Shown piece after piece: positions 8,835 through 17,430 of a DNA stretch of 17,462 bases; position 1 is the stretch's first letter, and every line of letters begins with the position of its first letter. Position numbers and translations under genes: made by a program. Location: NCBI GenBank assembly GCA_900128565.1, contig LT636079.1, positions 1 through 17,462 on the forward strand, given 5' to 3'. Below the pieces are notes generated by a model. It saw nothing but the letters and a program-made list of their open reading frames with translations. It had not been told where the DNA came from and did not search any database. The DNA comes from Stramenopiles sp. TOSAG23-6 (taxonomy: Eukaryota > Sar).

Positions 8835-9846
8835 ATAAAACCACCTTTTGAGACCAATTTTCGATCTTTATTAAACACGAAATCTCTATAGTACTGAACG
8901 GATGCTATATGAGTACTATCTAACCAAACGAGCATTGGTAATAATTTTACTCCACCTTTAAAGTGCTTCCACTTTTTTGAGAGATCGATATGAAATCGAC
9001 TATGTATTGTGAAAAAATATTTCAAAAAAAACTAAAATTTGTTAGGTACAAAATTTCGTACGAAAAAAAAAATATGTAAAAAATTGAAATTAAAACATAC
9101 ACGCATACGATGAATATAATCACGTGTAGAATTAGTTGGCAGACCAATAAAACTAACTTCGTCGTGAAATGCTTCTAGAGCACGAAGGGTCATTGGCAAA
9201 CCGTGCCATTTTTGTCCAAATAGTCGGTCATGTTGTGTGAAAAAAAAAAATGTCAAAAAAAAATCGTTAGGTACAAAATTTCATACCAAAAAAAAAAATT
9301 GAAATCAAAATGATGAAAACGTACATGTTGACAGACCATGACATAGTCAGTTTTTACCTTTTCTAGTGCCTCTTTAACAGCAAAACCAAAACCATTCCTA
9401 TTATTTAGTTCCAAAATCTGAACATTTGTCCACTGACCTTCCTCACGTGTAGCGAGCTGACGAATTTTTTTCAAGTATAAGTTGTATGCCGCGAGAGCTT
9501 TGGTTGTAATGATTCCACTACGATATTTAGACTTGCGACCTTCGTGAGCAATTTTTATGCCATCACAAACAATAATTTTATGGCAGTGCTTTAATTCAGG
9601 TACATAGGAAAATGAATGAAACAGTTCTTCAATCAGAGATGTTGAGGGGTTTGACTGGGTAGGTGAAGTTGTTATTATCATTGTCATTCGTTCTTTTACA
9701 AAGATTGCCTCGCCATTAACTATATCCTCCGTCTTTTTATATTTTTTAGCAATTCTACGTTGCCAAAAATAGAAAATACTTGTAGCAATAGTAAGAGTAG
9801 CAGATGCAGCAGCTAACCATTGAAAAGTGCTAGTAGATTTTGTCAT
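8835..9846 (-). CDS. Gene D (right copy): glycosyltransferase-like protein, 3' end missing
   Basis: Mirror of the gene at 7617-8628. The exons in transcription order are 9846-9325, 9229-9101 and 9001-8835. It is truncated at the same point, so neither arm supplies the missing 3' end. Confidence 0.65.
9002..9100 (-). other. Intron D2 (right copy), GT...AT type
   Basis: Mirror of 8363-8461. Confidence 0.75.
9230..9324 (-). other. Intron D1 (right copy), GT...AT type
   Basis: Mirror of 8139-8233. Confidence 0.78.
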
Positions 9847-10003
9847 AATTCTATTTTTTTCTACTGTAGTGTAGAGTACCGGCCTGTAGTAGCTGGATTA
9901 ATATTTGGTCACACGTGGCACTGACTCCCAAAAATTTAAATCTACGTAAACAACACTTCTCACTCATTTTTGGAACAATTACATTAGTTTCACATTTCAA
10001 CTG

Positions 10004-10762
10004 CTATGATACTTCTTTCACTTTAATAACAGTATGTTCCTCAAGAACATCTTCAAAACGATCAACACAAGATGTGCAACAGTTGTGAATACAAAATGGA
10101 GGAGCGTCAGTACAACGACCTGTCCGTCTCCAATGAAGCCAACAAAGTTTCATACAACTAAAACGTAAAGGACGAACCCATCGACATACTTCAACAAGAA
10201 AAAGGCCAACAAAATATTCTAATACATCAGTAAAAGTTTCCATCCAACTCTCTTGTTCATCGTGAAATTGATAGAGAGGCTCTTTCCACCAAAATCCATA
10301 ATGATCGGCAATTTGATAAAACACAAAGAAAAGAAAAAGAGGCGGGAACCACCAACCTATTGCCCCAAATACTATGTGAAAAGGAGCACAACAGTGAACA
10401 CTTTTCTTTAAATCACCATTTCCTGGTTTTCCTGCAATTATACCGATTGCAATATAAACAAGCAACGCTGACAAAAGAAGAAAAAAATAACCTACTTCAA
10501 CCTTATCCGAGCAACCTGGAACTTTTGCTGAATTAGTTTTTTTTGACTTTGAATTTTTTGTACTTTTGTTTGAGGTAGCTGGTGCAGCCGCTCCATTACG
10601 CATATCAACTACAATACATGTTCTTTTACCTATTACAGAATTCTCCCCTAATTGAAATCCTGCATTCAAACCTAGATTCATACCTCCAGTAGGCATTGGA
10701 TTTTCAGTGTCCTCTTTTTTTGCTCTAGGCTCCCTTTCAAACATTTCCAGAGCTCCAGGCAT
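10004..10762 (-). CDS. Gene C (right copy): two-pass membrane protein with Cys-rich tail
   Basis: Mirror of 6701-7459, described there. It sits upstream of gene D on the same strand and diverges from gene B. Confidence 0.7.
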   Translation of the reverse strand: MPGALEMFEREPRAKKEDTENPMPTGGMNLGLNAGFQLGENSVIGKRTCIVVDMRNGAAAPATSNKSTKNSKSKKTNSAKVPGCSDKVEVGYFFLLLSALLVYIAIGIIAGKPGNGDLKKSVHCCAPFHIVFGAIGWWFPPLFLFFVFYQIADHYGFWWKEPLYQFHDEQESWMETFTDVLEYFVGLFLVEVCRWVRPLRFSCMKLCWLHWRRTGRCTDAPPFCIHNCCTSCVDRFEDVLEEHTVIKVKEVS

Positions 10763-11205
10763 CCTACCGATAGGATTTGTTCTATCTCCTACTTTCTTCT
10801 CAAACGAATCCTTGACAGGAGTTAATGTGAAAGGGTTTGTCCTTTGAACAATTTTCTTTGATTGATCCTATAAATGCCCAAAACAAAGGGAACAAAGTTT
10901 TAGCAAAGTTTTACTTGTATACTTAATTTCCTGTCGTTCCTCCTTCCTTCCGTCTGTCAAGGAGAAATTTTGTGACCGCCAAAAATCGATAAAAATCGAA
11001 ATTCTACTTTTGAAAAATTTAAAAACGAATATTGCCGCGCAACGAATATATAGGTAAATAATCAGTCGTTCATCCTTTCAAATATAAGTTGTTAGCTTGT
11101 GTGTGCGGCTATACTATTCTGATCGCTGAGCTGAAGAAAAGCCAACCTTGACGATATTAACTAGATATACCAGCACATACAAATTTTACGAAAAAGCATT
11201 CAGTC
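10763..11205. promoter_or_regulatory. Divergent spacer between genes C and B (right copy)
   Basis: Mirror of 6258-6700. It probably holds promoters for both flanking genes, by position only. Confidence 0.4.
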
Positions 11206-12629
11206 ATGTTACTCAAAGATCGTTTACACATAGTATTGGAGTGGCTATCATGTAAGTCAGTAGCAGCATCAACATTTAGTGTTATTATATCGTATGTATT
11301 CTGGAATTATTTTCGTCATAAAATAGCGAAAAAACGCCAAGCGATCAAAACAACGAAAGATGCCGCAGTATCAAATGAAAAGAAAGACAATCTTCTTAAG
11401 AGCAGATTTGATGCTGCTGTGAAACACGCAGGATTGATATCATCAATTTCGACAGAAGAGCAACTGCAGCTATATGCATTCTTCAAACAGTCTAAATACG
11501 GAAAGTGTACAGGCGAACGACCTGCACTATTCGAATTTCGTGCACGCGCAAAGTTTGACGCCTGGTTCGCTCTTGGAAATATGCCACAAAATGTAGCAAT
11601 GTATGTTTTATTTTTTTTCAATTTCGAGTTTTTTTTCCGTACGAAATTTCGTACCTAACGTTTTTTTTTTGAAATATTTTTCCAAAATACATGGAACTAT
11701 ATATAAAACAAATCGAAAGACTAGCTGTAAATAATAATATGAAAGATAATTTATCCAACGTAAAAGTCCCACCCAGTACTAACCCTAACCCTACTCAAAC
11801 AAAGAAACAAGGGCTAATGAAAGATAATTTATCCAACGTAAAAGTCCCACCCAGCACTAACCCTAACCCTACTCAAACAAAGAAACAAGGGGGGCTAATG
11901 GGTCCTGTTCAAAGTACGTTACAATTTGATCCGAGTACACAAGAAAATCATAACTCTAAAAAGGATATTTTTTATTATGCAAGTAATGGAGATTTATCTA
12001 CCGTAGAAAAGTTACTTGATGAAGGCGCAGATGTATGTTTTATTTTTTTTCAAATTCGAAATTGTTTTTTCATACGAAATTTTGTACCTAACGAAAAAAA
12101 TTTCAAATATTTTTCCAAAATACATATAAACGCAAAAGATGGCGATGGCGGGACAGTTCTTCATTGGTCTTGTGACCGAGGTCATGTACGTTTTCATCAT
12201 GTTTTTCATTTTTTTTTGGTACGATATTTTGTACCTAATGATTTTTTTTTATTTTTTTGTACCAAATTTTGTACTTACGAAAAAAAAATTAATTTGTTGA
12301 AGTATTCTTTCACAATGCATTTAAATCTTGTAAAATTGTGTTTGCGAAGAGGGGCTACAATTGATACAAAGGATTCTACTGGTGTCACACCACTGAGTAT
12401 GTACGTTTTCATGATGATTTTTTTTTTTTTTAGTACGAAATTCCATACCTAACGATTTTTTTGTGTGGCATATTTTTTCACCAACATGGCTTGCTGCTGT
12501 GAGCATAGTCAAGTTGCACTTTTACTAATCCAAGCTGGCGCAGATCCAACAATAAAAGACGATGAGGGAGAGTCACCAGAGGATTTTTTCAGTGAAGAAT
12601 TGAAGAGTTTGCTTAATGAAAAAAAATAA
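11206..12629 (+). CDS. Gene B (right copy): membrane-anchored acyl-CoA-binding ankyrin protein, 5 exons
   Basis: Exons 11206-11600, 11693-12032, 12126-12185, 12321-12400 and 12488-12629 join into 338 codons plus TAA. A membrane segment at about 17-36 is followed by a basic stretch. Residues 66-145 are an acyl-CoA-binding domain: Tyr90, Lys94, Lys116 and Tyr135 align with the ligand residues Tyr28, Lys32, Lys54 and Tyr73 of bovine ACBP, around the signatures FFKQSKYG and RAKFDAW. A duplicated Pro/Thr/Asn/Lys-rich linker (148-200) leads to three ankyrin repeats (about 219-317) and a partial fourth. This order matches plant ACBP1/ACBP2 and, apart from the anchor, animal ACBD6. It probably binds long-chain acyl-CoA at a membrane and contacts partners through the ankyrins. 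All four introns are GT...AT. Removing them restores the ACBP helix and ankyrin consensus (GADINAKD). The stop codon lies inside an AATAAA, a possible poly(A) signal. Gene A begins 169 bp downstream. Confidence 0.87.
11601..11692 (+). other. Intron B1 (right copy), GT...AT type
   Basis: This 92-nt intron has GTATGTTTTA at its start and CCAAAATACAT at its end. The core at 11639-11654 is an exact 16-bp palindrome, GTACGAAATTTCGTAC, followed by CTAACG. It splits the acyl-CoA-binding domain. Joining GCAAT to GGAACTATAT gives AMELYI, which matches the conserved last helix of ACBP. The first 21 and last 21 bases are identical to intron B2. Confidence 0.8.
11739..11897 (+). repeat. 78-bp in-frame tandem duplication in gene B (right copy)
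   Basis: Unit 1 (11739-11816) and unit 2 (from 11817) each encode a 26-residue linker beginning MKDNLSNVKV. I see one substitution (CAGTACT against CAGCACT) and three extra G at the end of unit 2. The near-identity suggests a recent duplication. Confidence 0.9.
12033..12125 (+). other. Intron B2 (right copy), GT...AT type
   Basis: This 93-nt intron carries its core at 12072-12093. It lies in phase 0 inside ankyrin repeat 1. Removing it joins GAD to INAKD, the expected ankyrin loop. Confidence 0.78.
12186..12320 (+). other. Intron B3 (right copy), GT...AT type with doubled core
   Basis: This 135-nt intron starts GTACGTTTTCATC and ends TTTCACAATGCAT. It holds two core near-palindromes, at 12219-12240 and 12259-12279. 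Removing it joins DRGH to LNLVKL, the helix-turn of ankyrin repeat 2. Confidence 0.75.
12401..12487 (+). other. Intron B4 (right copy), GT...AT type
   Basis: This 87-nt intron has its core at 12433-12454. Joining AGTAT to GGCTTGC gives TPLSMACC, the start of ankyrin repeat 3, and leads to the gene's TAA. Confidence 0.75.
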
Positions 12630-12798
12630 AATTTTAATACATAAGTAAAGAACAATATTTGTGATTTTTCGAGATACGTGTTTTACTCCTATACCACATC
12701 GATCGAGTCAGCGCGCACCATACCCACCACAAAGCCCCCCAGCGTACGTGTCCTTCGTTCTGAAACATTCAAGGAAATATCATTACCAAATATCAATT

Positions 12799-15700
12799 AT
12801 GAGACCCATTATAATACTGATTCTTATGGTTACCTGCATTATAGTTATTGCATCCAAGAAGGGGAATAAGAAGAAACAGAAGAAAAAACGGCATAAACCT
12901 CAGGTAACAAGTGGGAACAATGATGACTGGATTAGTCTCTTACAATTAGCTCAAGGTTCCACTGACTTTTACGCCTGGCTTGATGCCAGCACTAGAGAGG
13001 ACATACATCAAGTTACTAAACCGGAACCTATCCATCCAGAACCTGAATCTGCACTTGATCATCCAGAACCTGAAGGAGAAGAAATCGCTGTTTTTCTCGA
13101 TAAAAAAATTGAGCTGCCGCATGAAAATGAGTTGTCACACAGACAAAACACGACTTCACAATATACGATTCGCGTTAATGGTGACATCTTGGACTTCATC
13201 AACAATGTAGCCACAAAAGAAGCGAAGAAATCATTTTTTAAACATTTACAATATATAAGTGAAGGAGATTTTAGCCGTGGTCATGCCAACACTGTTCAAG
13301 GTCATCATGGTATGAACGCAAGAATACGTAAAGTTCGAATCGGGCAAAAGCATGGTGGTGCCAGGCTTGAGTTTGAACTTTACGACAACAACATCGTAAA
13401 TGTCACAAGATTTATACCACATCATAAGAATATTGCTAGAGCGTCGGGATCTGTCTCGAAGGACGACTCTCAAAAATATGTTGAATTAACGGAACAGGCA
13501 ATATTATCAGGTTCTGTAGGAATTATGGATGCTGCAGATGATGATCAAGCAGCAGCAGCTACACAAACGCAGAGACACTATAATTTTGTTCCGAATGGAA
13601 ACCCAATGTACTTTGAGAGACAATCCAAAAAGGACAATTATCGTGCACTTCTCGAGCTAAAGGAGGAGCAAGAGAAAATTCGTGACCACAACACAGGCAA
13701 ATTTCTGTTTCTTAATGCACCACCTGGTACTGGTAAAACTGTACTTCTTTTATCACTAATGATTGAGAGTGATAGAATGCCGGAAGTAGTAGAATTGGAG
13801 CTAGCACCAGAACTAGAACCGGAACCAGAACATATTTTACCTGCACACCTTGATCCTAGCCAAGCGTCCAAACAAATATACTTTTCGAGAAGTCTCAACC
13901 TAACCCGAGAGACTAAAAAGGAACTCATGCCGATGGAAGAGGGAATGGCTGAACGTATGATATTTGCACAAATCGATCAATCCGTTACTGGAGCCGCAGA
14001 TGAAGCTACATTTGTGACTGAAGAAATGTTTGCCAGCCGTTTTAATGAGTTTAAAAGTCTTGCAAAGGTCAATAGCAAAGAGTCGGCATTAAATGAACCT
14101 GCAAGTGTTGTGTGGGCGCATATACAACATATTATCAAAGGATCTGTGCTTGCAGCAAAGAATGGAAGAGCACTTAATCTTAAGGAGTATAAAGAGAGTG
14201 CAAAGAAAAATACGACTCAATCAGATGAAATATTGGAAAGCATTTTCAAGGTCTATGAAGTATATGAATCATACAAACGAAGTAAGGAATTTGATACACT
14301 TGGTGGCAAGGACAAACCAATTTGGCTTGACATTGGCGACTGTGTGTTGTCACATCTCGGCACGGCTACTGATGAGTTCACTCGTATATACGTAGATGAA
14401 GTGCAAGATGTAACATCGGCTATGATCTTACTATTTTTACGTCTTGTGGGGAATAATCCAAATAGGCTTACTCTTGCCGGGGATGTTGTGCAACAGCTCG
14501 TTCCTGGTGTAATGTTTCGTGTTGAAGATGTCAAGGATATTTTATACTTTGTTGAATCTGAGAATTCTTCTCGTGTAAAATTAGATGCTGAGACAAAAGA
14601 ACCAAAGACATTGAAAACTAATTATCGCAATAGTAGTGGGGTTGTGGAAATGGGTAATCATGTAAAGAATCTTCTGAGGACACAATTCAAACTTACAAAT
14701 GCAGTCGAAGATTCCGGTATTGTAACAGGTGTACCTCCTGTAATATGGGGCTATGCGCATCCACGTACATTACAGGACATGCGCACAGCTTTGGGTGATG
14801 CACCAAATGCGACACTGATCTTTCGTACCGAGGCAGAACGTCAAGTGTTTTTGAACGATCCATTATTTAGTCGTAATGGAAGTAATGCAAGCTTGCGTGG
14901 ATCATCGCCTGGCACGAATGATAATCTACAAATCAATACTGTGAGTTTGCACAATGCGAAAGGACTGGAGTATGAAAATGTGATTCTCGTAAATTTCTTT
15001 TCATCATCTGTTGAGCAGATTAAACATAGTTGGAGGCACTTACTGAATACTACTAGTGAATCAGCGGAAGACAAATTACGACGGGAAGGATATTATGATG
15101 CAATGGAATACGAGTTGAGAATACTGTATACTGCAATCTCTCGAACAAAGACTCGTTTGTTTATATTTGAGACGCAACCAATATGGGAGAAGGAGCTCAG
15201 TAAATATGTAATTGATCATTGGTTGAAGCCGTTAGCAGCAATGGGACACGTGGAACCCGAACCAGAACTAGAACCTGAAAAAACACATGATGTCACAGTT
15301 TCTGACCGAAATATTGTTACTATCCTTTCACCAGAACCATCTAGTGACCTAACTACAATATTACAGCTTGAACAACTTACTGCAACACAAAAGAGACAAA
15401 CTGCAATGAGAAATGTTCTCCTTGTGGTGCAAAGTGGCGACGACCTCGATCAATCATACAAGATGTATCTATTACAACAAGCGCAAGTCTTAGCTATGGA
15501 AGGAAATTCTCCAGACCTACAAGGTAGAATCAAGACTGTAGAGTACTGTGTGGCAGGTTTGAACGGCACATTTGAATCAAAAGCTGATACAATTTCATAT
15601 ATGATGACTTGTATTCCTGTTGGACTTACTATGTATGCTTCAAAAGCACTTATTGAGTATGGTAAGAATGCGACTTTGTCTGCAGATAAGAAAGAAATTT

Positions 15701-17430
15701 TTCGAAAAATTGCTCTTGAACTTGGTGTAAATGAATCAGCATTGGATAATTTTCAGGGTAAAACAAGCGGGCATACCTCTGTCCATAAAAGCAAGGCGAC
15801 CGGGCAAGTTGATTTAGATATTAATGCTGTTGATGTGGACGGCAACACTGCTTTAATGAGAGCAGCAATTCGTGGCATTAAACGAGATGTATATGAATTG
15901 CTACGACAAAATGCTAATGTAGACATTCAGAACAAGTCGATGGAAACTGCTTTGATTCTTGCTGCAAAAGATAACCATCGCGCGGTGGTGGATAAGCTGC
16001 TCCAAAATGGGGCAAAACTTGATATAAAAGATCACCATGGTAAAACTGCATTAGACTATGCCACTGCATTGGAAACAAGAGGAGTCCGGAATGCCATAGA
16101 GCGACAGAAGGCCAAAAATACAGTATTATCTGTACAACTCCTTGACTATGTTACGACGGGCCAAAAGGGTCGTTTGAAGACATTGTTATCAACCAATGCA
16201 TTTGATGTAAATGAAAGTTATTTTAATGATGTTAATTATGTCACATTATTGATGGTTGCTTCTCAAAATGGTCATACAGATACTGTGATTACTTTATTGG
16301 AACACGGTGCAAATGTTGAGGCAAAAGATGATAATGACTTGACGTCATTGATGGCTGCTTCCGACAATGGTCATACAGCAACTGTAATTGCTTTATTGGA
16401 ACGAGGTGCAAATATTGAAGCAAAGGATAATAATGGCGTAACTTCATTGATGACTGCTTGTTTTCGTGGCCAAACAGAAACTGTGAAAGCTTTATTGAAA
16501 CGTGGTGCAAATATTAATGCAAATTCTAATACTGGTTGGACAGCATTGATGGCTGCTTCTGATAAGGGCAATACAGCAATTGTGAATGCTTTATTGGAAC
16601 GCCGTGTAGCAATTGAAGCAAAGAATGATGCTGGATGGACGTCGTTGATGATTGCTTCTCAAAAAGGAAAAACAGAAACTGTGAATGCTTTATTGGATCG
16701 CGATGCAAATATTGAAGCAGAGGATAATATTGGGACTACATCATTGATGGCTGCTTCTGTAAATGGCGAAACAGATACTGTGATTGCTTTATTGAAACGT
16801 GGTCCAGATATTGAAGCAAAGGATCATAAGGGCTGGACATCATTAATCTGGGCTGCTTCAAAGGGCCATACAGCAACTGTGAATGCTTTATTGGAACGCC
16901 ATGCAAATACTGAAGCAAAGGCTAATGATGATTGGACACCATTGATGTTTGCTTCTGGAAATGGCTATATAGAAATTGTGAAAGCTTTATTGCTAGGCGG
17001 TGCAGACGTTCATATACCGGATAATAATGTGTTGATACCATTGACGTTTGCTTCTCAAAAGGGTCATACAGAAGTTGTTGAATTACTTCTCGCTAATGGT
17101 GCTGATGTCAATCTTGCTCAAATGGATGGAATTACCCCATTGTGGATTGCTTCAGAGGTTGGTCATGTTGGAGTAGTTCGATTACTTCTTGGTAAAGGTG
17201 CAAATGTCAATCAGCCTAAACAAAACGGAGTTACGCCATTGCTTATTTCTTCTCAAAAGGGTTTTGAGGGAGTAGTTCAACTACTTCTTGAAAAGGGTGC
17301 TGATGTCAATCATGCTGATAATTATGGAAGTACCCCATTGCTTATTGCTTCAAAGTATGGTTATGCGGAAATAATTCAACTACTTGAAGCTGCGAGTGCG
17401 ATTGCTGAAGCAGGTGAAGATGGACCATGA
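12799..17430 (+). CDS. Gene A (right copy): SF1 helicase with ankyrin repeats, TRANK1-like
   Basis: An intron-free gene of 1543 codons. Residues 1-20 are a hydrophobic anchor or signal, followed by a Lys-rich stretch. Residues 121-211 resemble the small RelE-like module that precedes the helicase in TRANK1-type proteins (weak, from memory of the family). SF1/UvrD motifs follow in order: Walker A APPGTGKT (307-314), DEVQD (533-537), GDVVQQ (561-566), NYRN (608-611), HNAKGLEY (718-725) and LYTAISRTKTRL (776-787). All the expected catalytic residues are present, so ATPase or helicase activity is plausible. Glu-Pro-rich stretches lie at 75-95, 331-345 and 819-827. About 16 ankyrin repeats occupy 1009-1530, the last twelve contiguous. 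The start is the first ATG after gene B. The combination suggests an ankyrin-targeted nucleic-acid or RNP remodeller. Its substrate and location are unknown, and the anchor could instead be a nuclear signal preceded by a hydrophobic leader. Confidence 0.87.
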   Translation: MRPIIILILMVTCIIVIASKKGNKKKQKKKRHKPQVTSGNNDDWISLLQLAQGSTDFYAWLDASTREDIHQVTKPEPIHPEPESALDHPEPEGEEIAVFLDKKIELPHENELSHRQNTTSQYTIRVNGDILDFINNVATKEAKKSFFKHLQYISEGDFSRGHANTVQGHHGMNARIRKVRIGQKHGGARLEFELYDNNIVNVTRFIPHHKNIARASGSVSKDDSQKYVELTEQAILSGSVGIMDAADDDQAAAATQTQRHYNFVPNGNPMYFERQSKKDNYRALLELKEEQEKIRDHNTGKFLFLNAPPGTGKTVLLLSLMIESDRMPEVVELELAPELEPEPEHILPAHLDPSQASKQIYFSRSLNLTRETKKELMPMEEGMAERMIFAQIDQSVTGAADEATFVTEEMFASRFNEFKSLAKVNSKESALNEPASVVWAHIQHIIKGSVLAAKNGRALNLKEYKESAKKNTTQSDEILESIFKVYEVYESYKRSKEFDTLGGKDKPIWLDIGDCVLSHLGTATDEFTRIYVDEVQDVTSAMILLFLRLVGNNPNRLTLAGDVVQQLVPGVMFRVEDVKDILYFVESENSSRVKLDAETKEPKTLKTNYRNSSGVVEMGNHVKNLLRTQFKLTNAVEDSGIVTGVPPVIWGYAHPRTLQDMRTALGDAPNATLIFRTEAERQVFLNDPLFSRNGSNASLRGSSPGTNDNLQINTVSLHNAKGLEYENVILVNFFSSSVEQIKHSWRHLLNTTSESAEDKLRREGYYDAMEYELRILYTAISRTKTRLFIFETQPIWEKELSKYVIDHWLKPLAAMGHVEPEPELEPEKTHDVTVSDRNIVTILSPEPSSDLTTILQLEQLTATQKRQTAMRNVLLVVQSGDDLDQSYKMYLLQQAQVLAMEGNSPDLQGRIKTVEYCVAGLNGTFESKADTISYMMTCIPVGLTMYASKALIEYGKNATLSADKKEIFRKIALELGVNESALDNFQGKTSGHTSVHKSKATGQVDLDINAVDVDGNTALMRAAIRGIKRDVYELLRQNANVDIQNKSMETALILAAKDNHRAVVDKLLQNGAKLDIKDHHGKTALDYATALETRGVRNAIERQKAKNTVLSVQLLDYVTTGQKGRLKTLLSTNAFDVNESYFNDVNYVTLLMVASQNGHTDTVITLLEHGANVEAKDDNDLTSLMAASDNGHTATVIALLERGANIEAKDNNGVTSLMTACFRGQTETVKALLKRGANINANSNTGWTALMAASDKGNTAIVNALLERRVAIEAKNDAGWTSLMIASQKGKTETVNALLDRDANIEAEDNIGTTSLMAASVNGETDTVIALLKRGPDIEAKDHKGWTSLIWAASKGHTATVNALLERHANTEAKANDDWTPLMFASGNGYIEIVKALLLGGADVHIPDNNVLIPLTFASQKGHTEVVELLLANGADVNLAQMDGITPLWIASEVGHVGVVRLLLGKGANVNQPKQNGVTPLLISSQKGFEGVVQLLLEKGADVNHADNYGSTPLLIASKYGYAEIIQLLEAASAIAEAGEDGP
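16234..17397 (+). repeat. Array of 99-bp ankyrin-coding repeats (right copy)
   Basis: Mirror of 66-1229. The units follow the consensus G-x-T-x-L-M-x-A-S-x-x-G-x-T-x-x-V-x-A-L-L-x-x-G-A-x-I-E-A-K-D. The middle units (about 16330-16930) are most alike, and the last four drift towards a GADVN-type ending. Confidence 0.85.

Noticed and set aside
11780-11870. Telomere-like TAACCCTAACCCT strings, twice
   Set aside because: They lie inside the 78-bp coding duplication and encode Asn-Pro-Asn-Pro in frame. There are only two units each time, so this is not a telomere.
12033-12110. Phe-rich peptide ends such as FFIRNFVPNE after the exons
   Set aside because: They are translations of intron sequence. 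The same odd peptide recurs after unrelated domains because the introns share a core.
12661-12798. A GTG start adding 46 residues to gene A
   Set aside because: No ATG is present in this part. Eukaryotic initiation and the hydrophobic leader both favour the ATG at 12799.
16234-17397. CRISPR-like array
   Set aside because: The 99-bp units are in-frame ankyrin codons without separate spacers.
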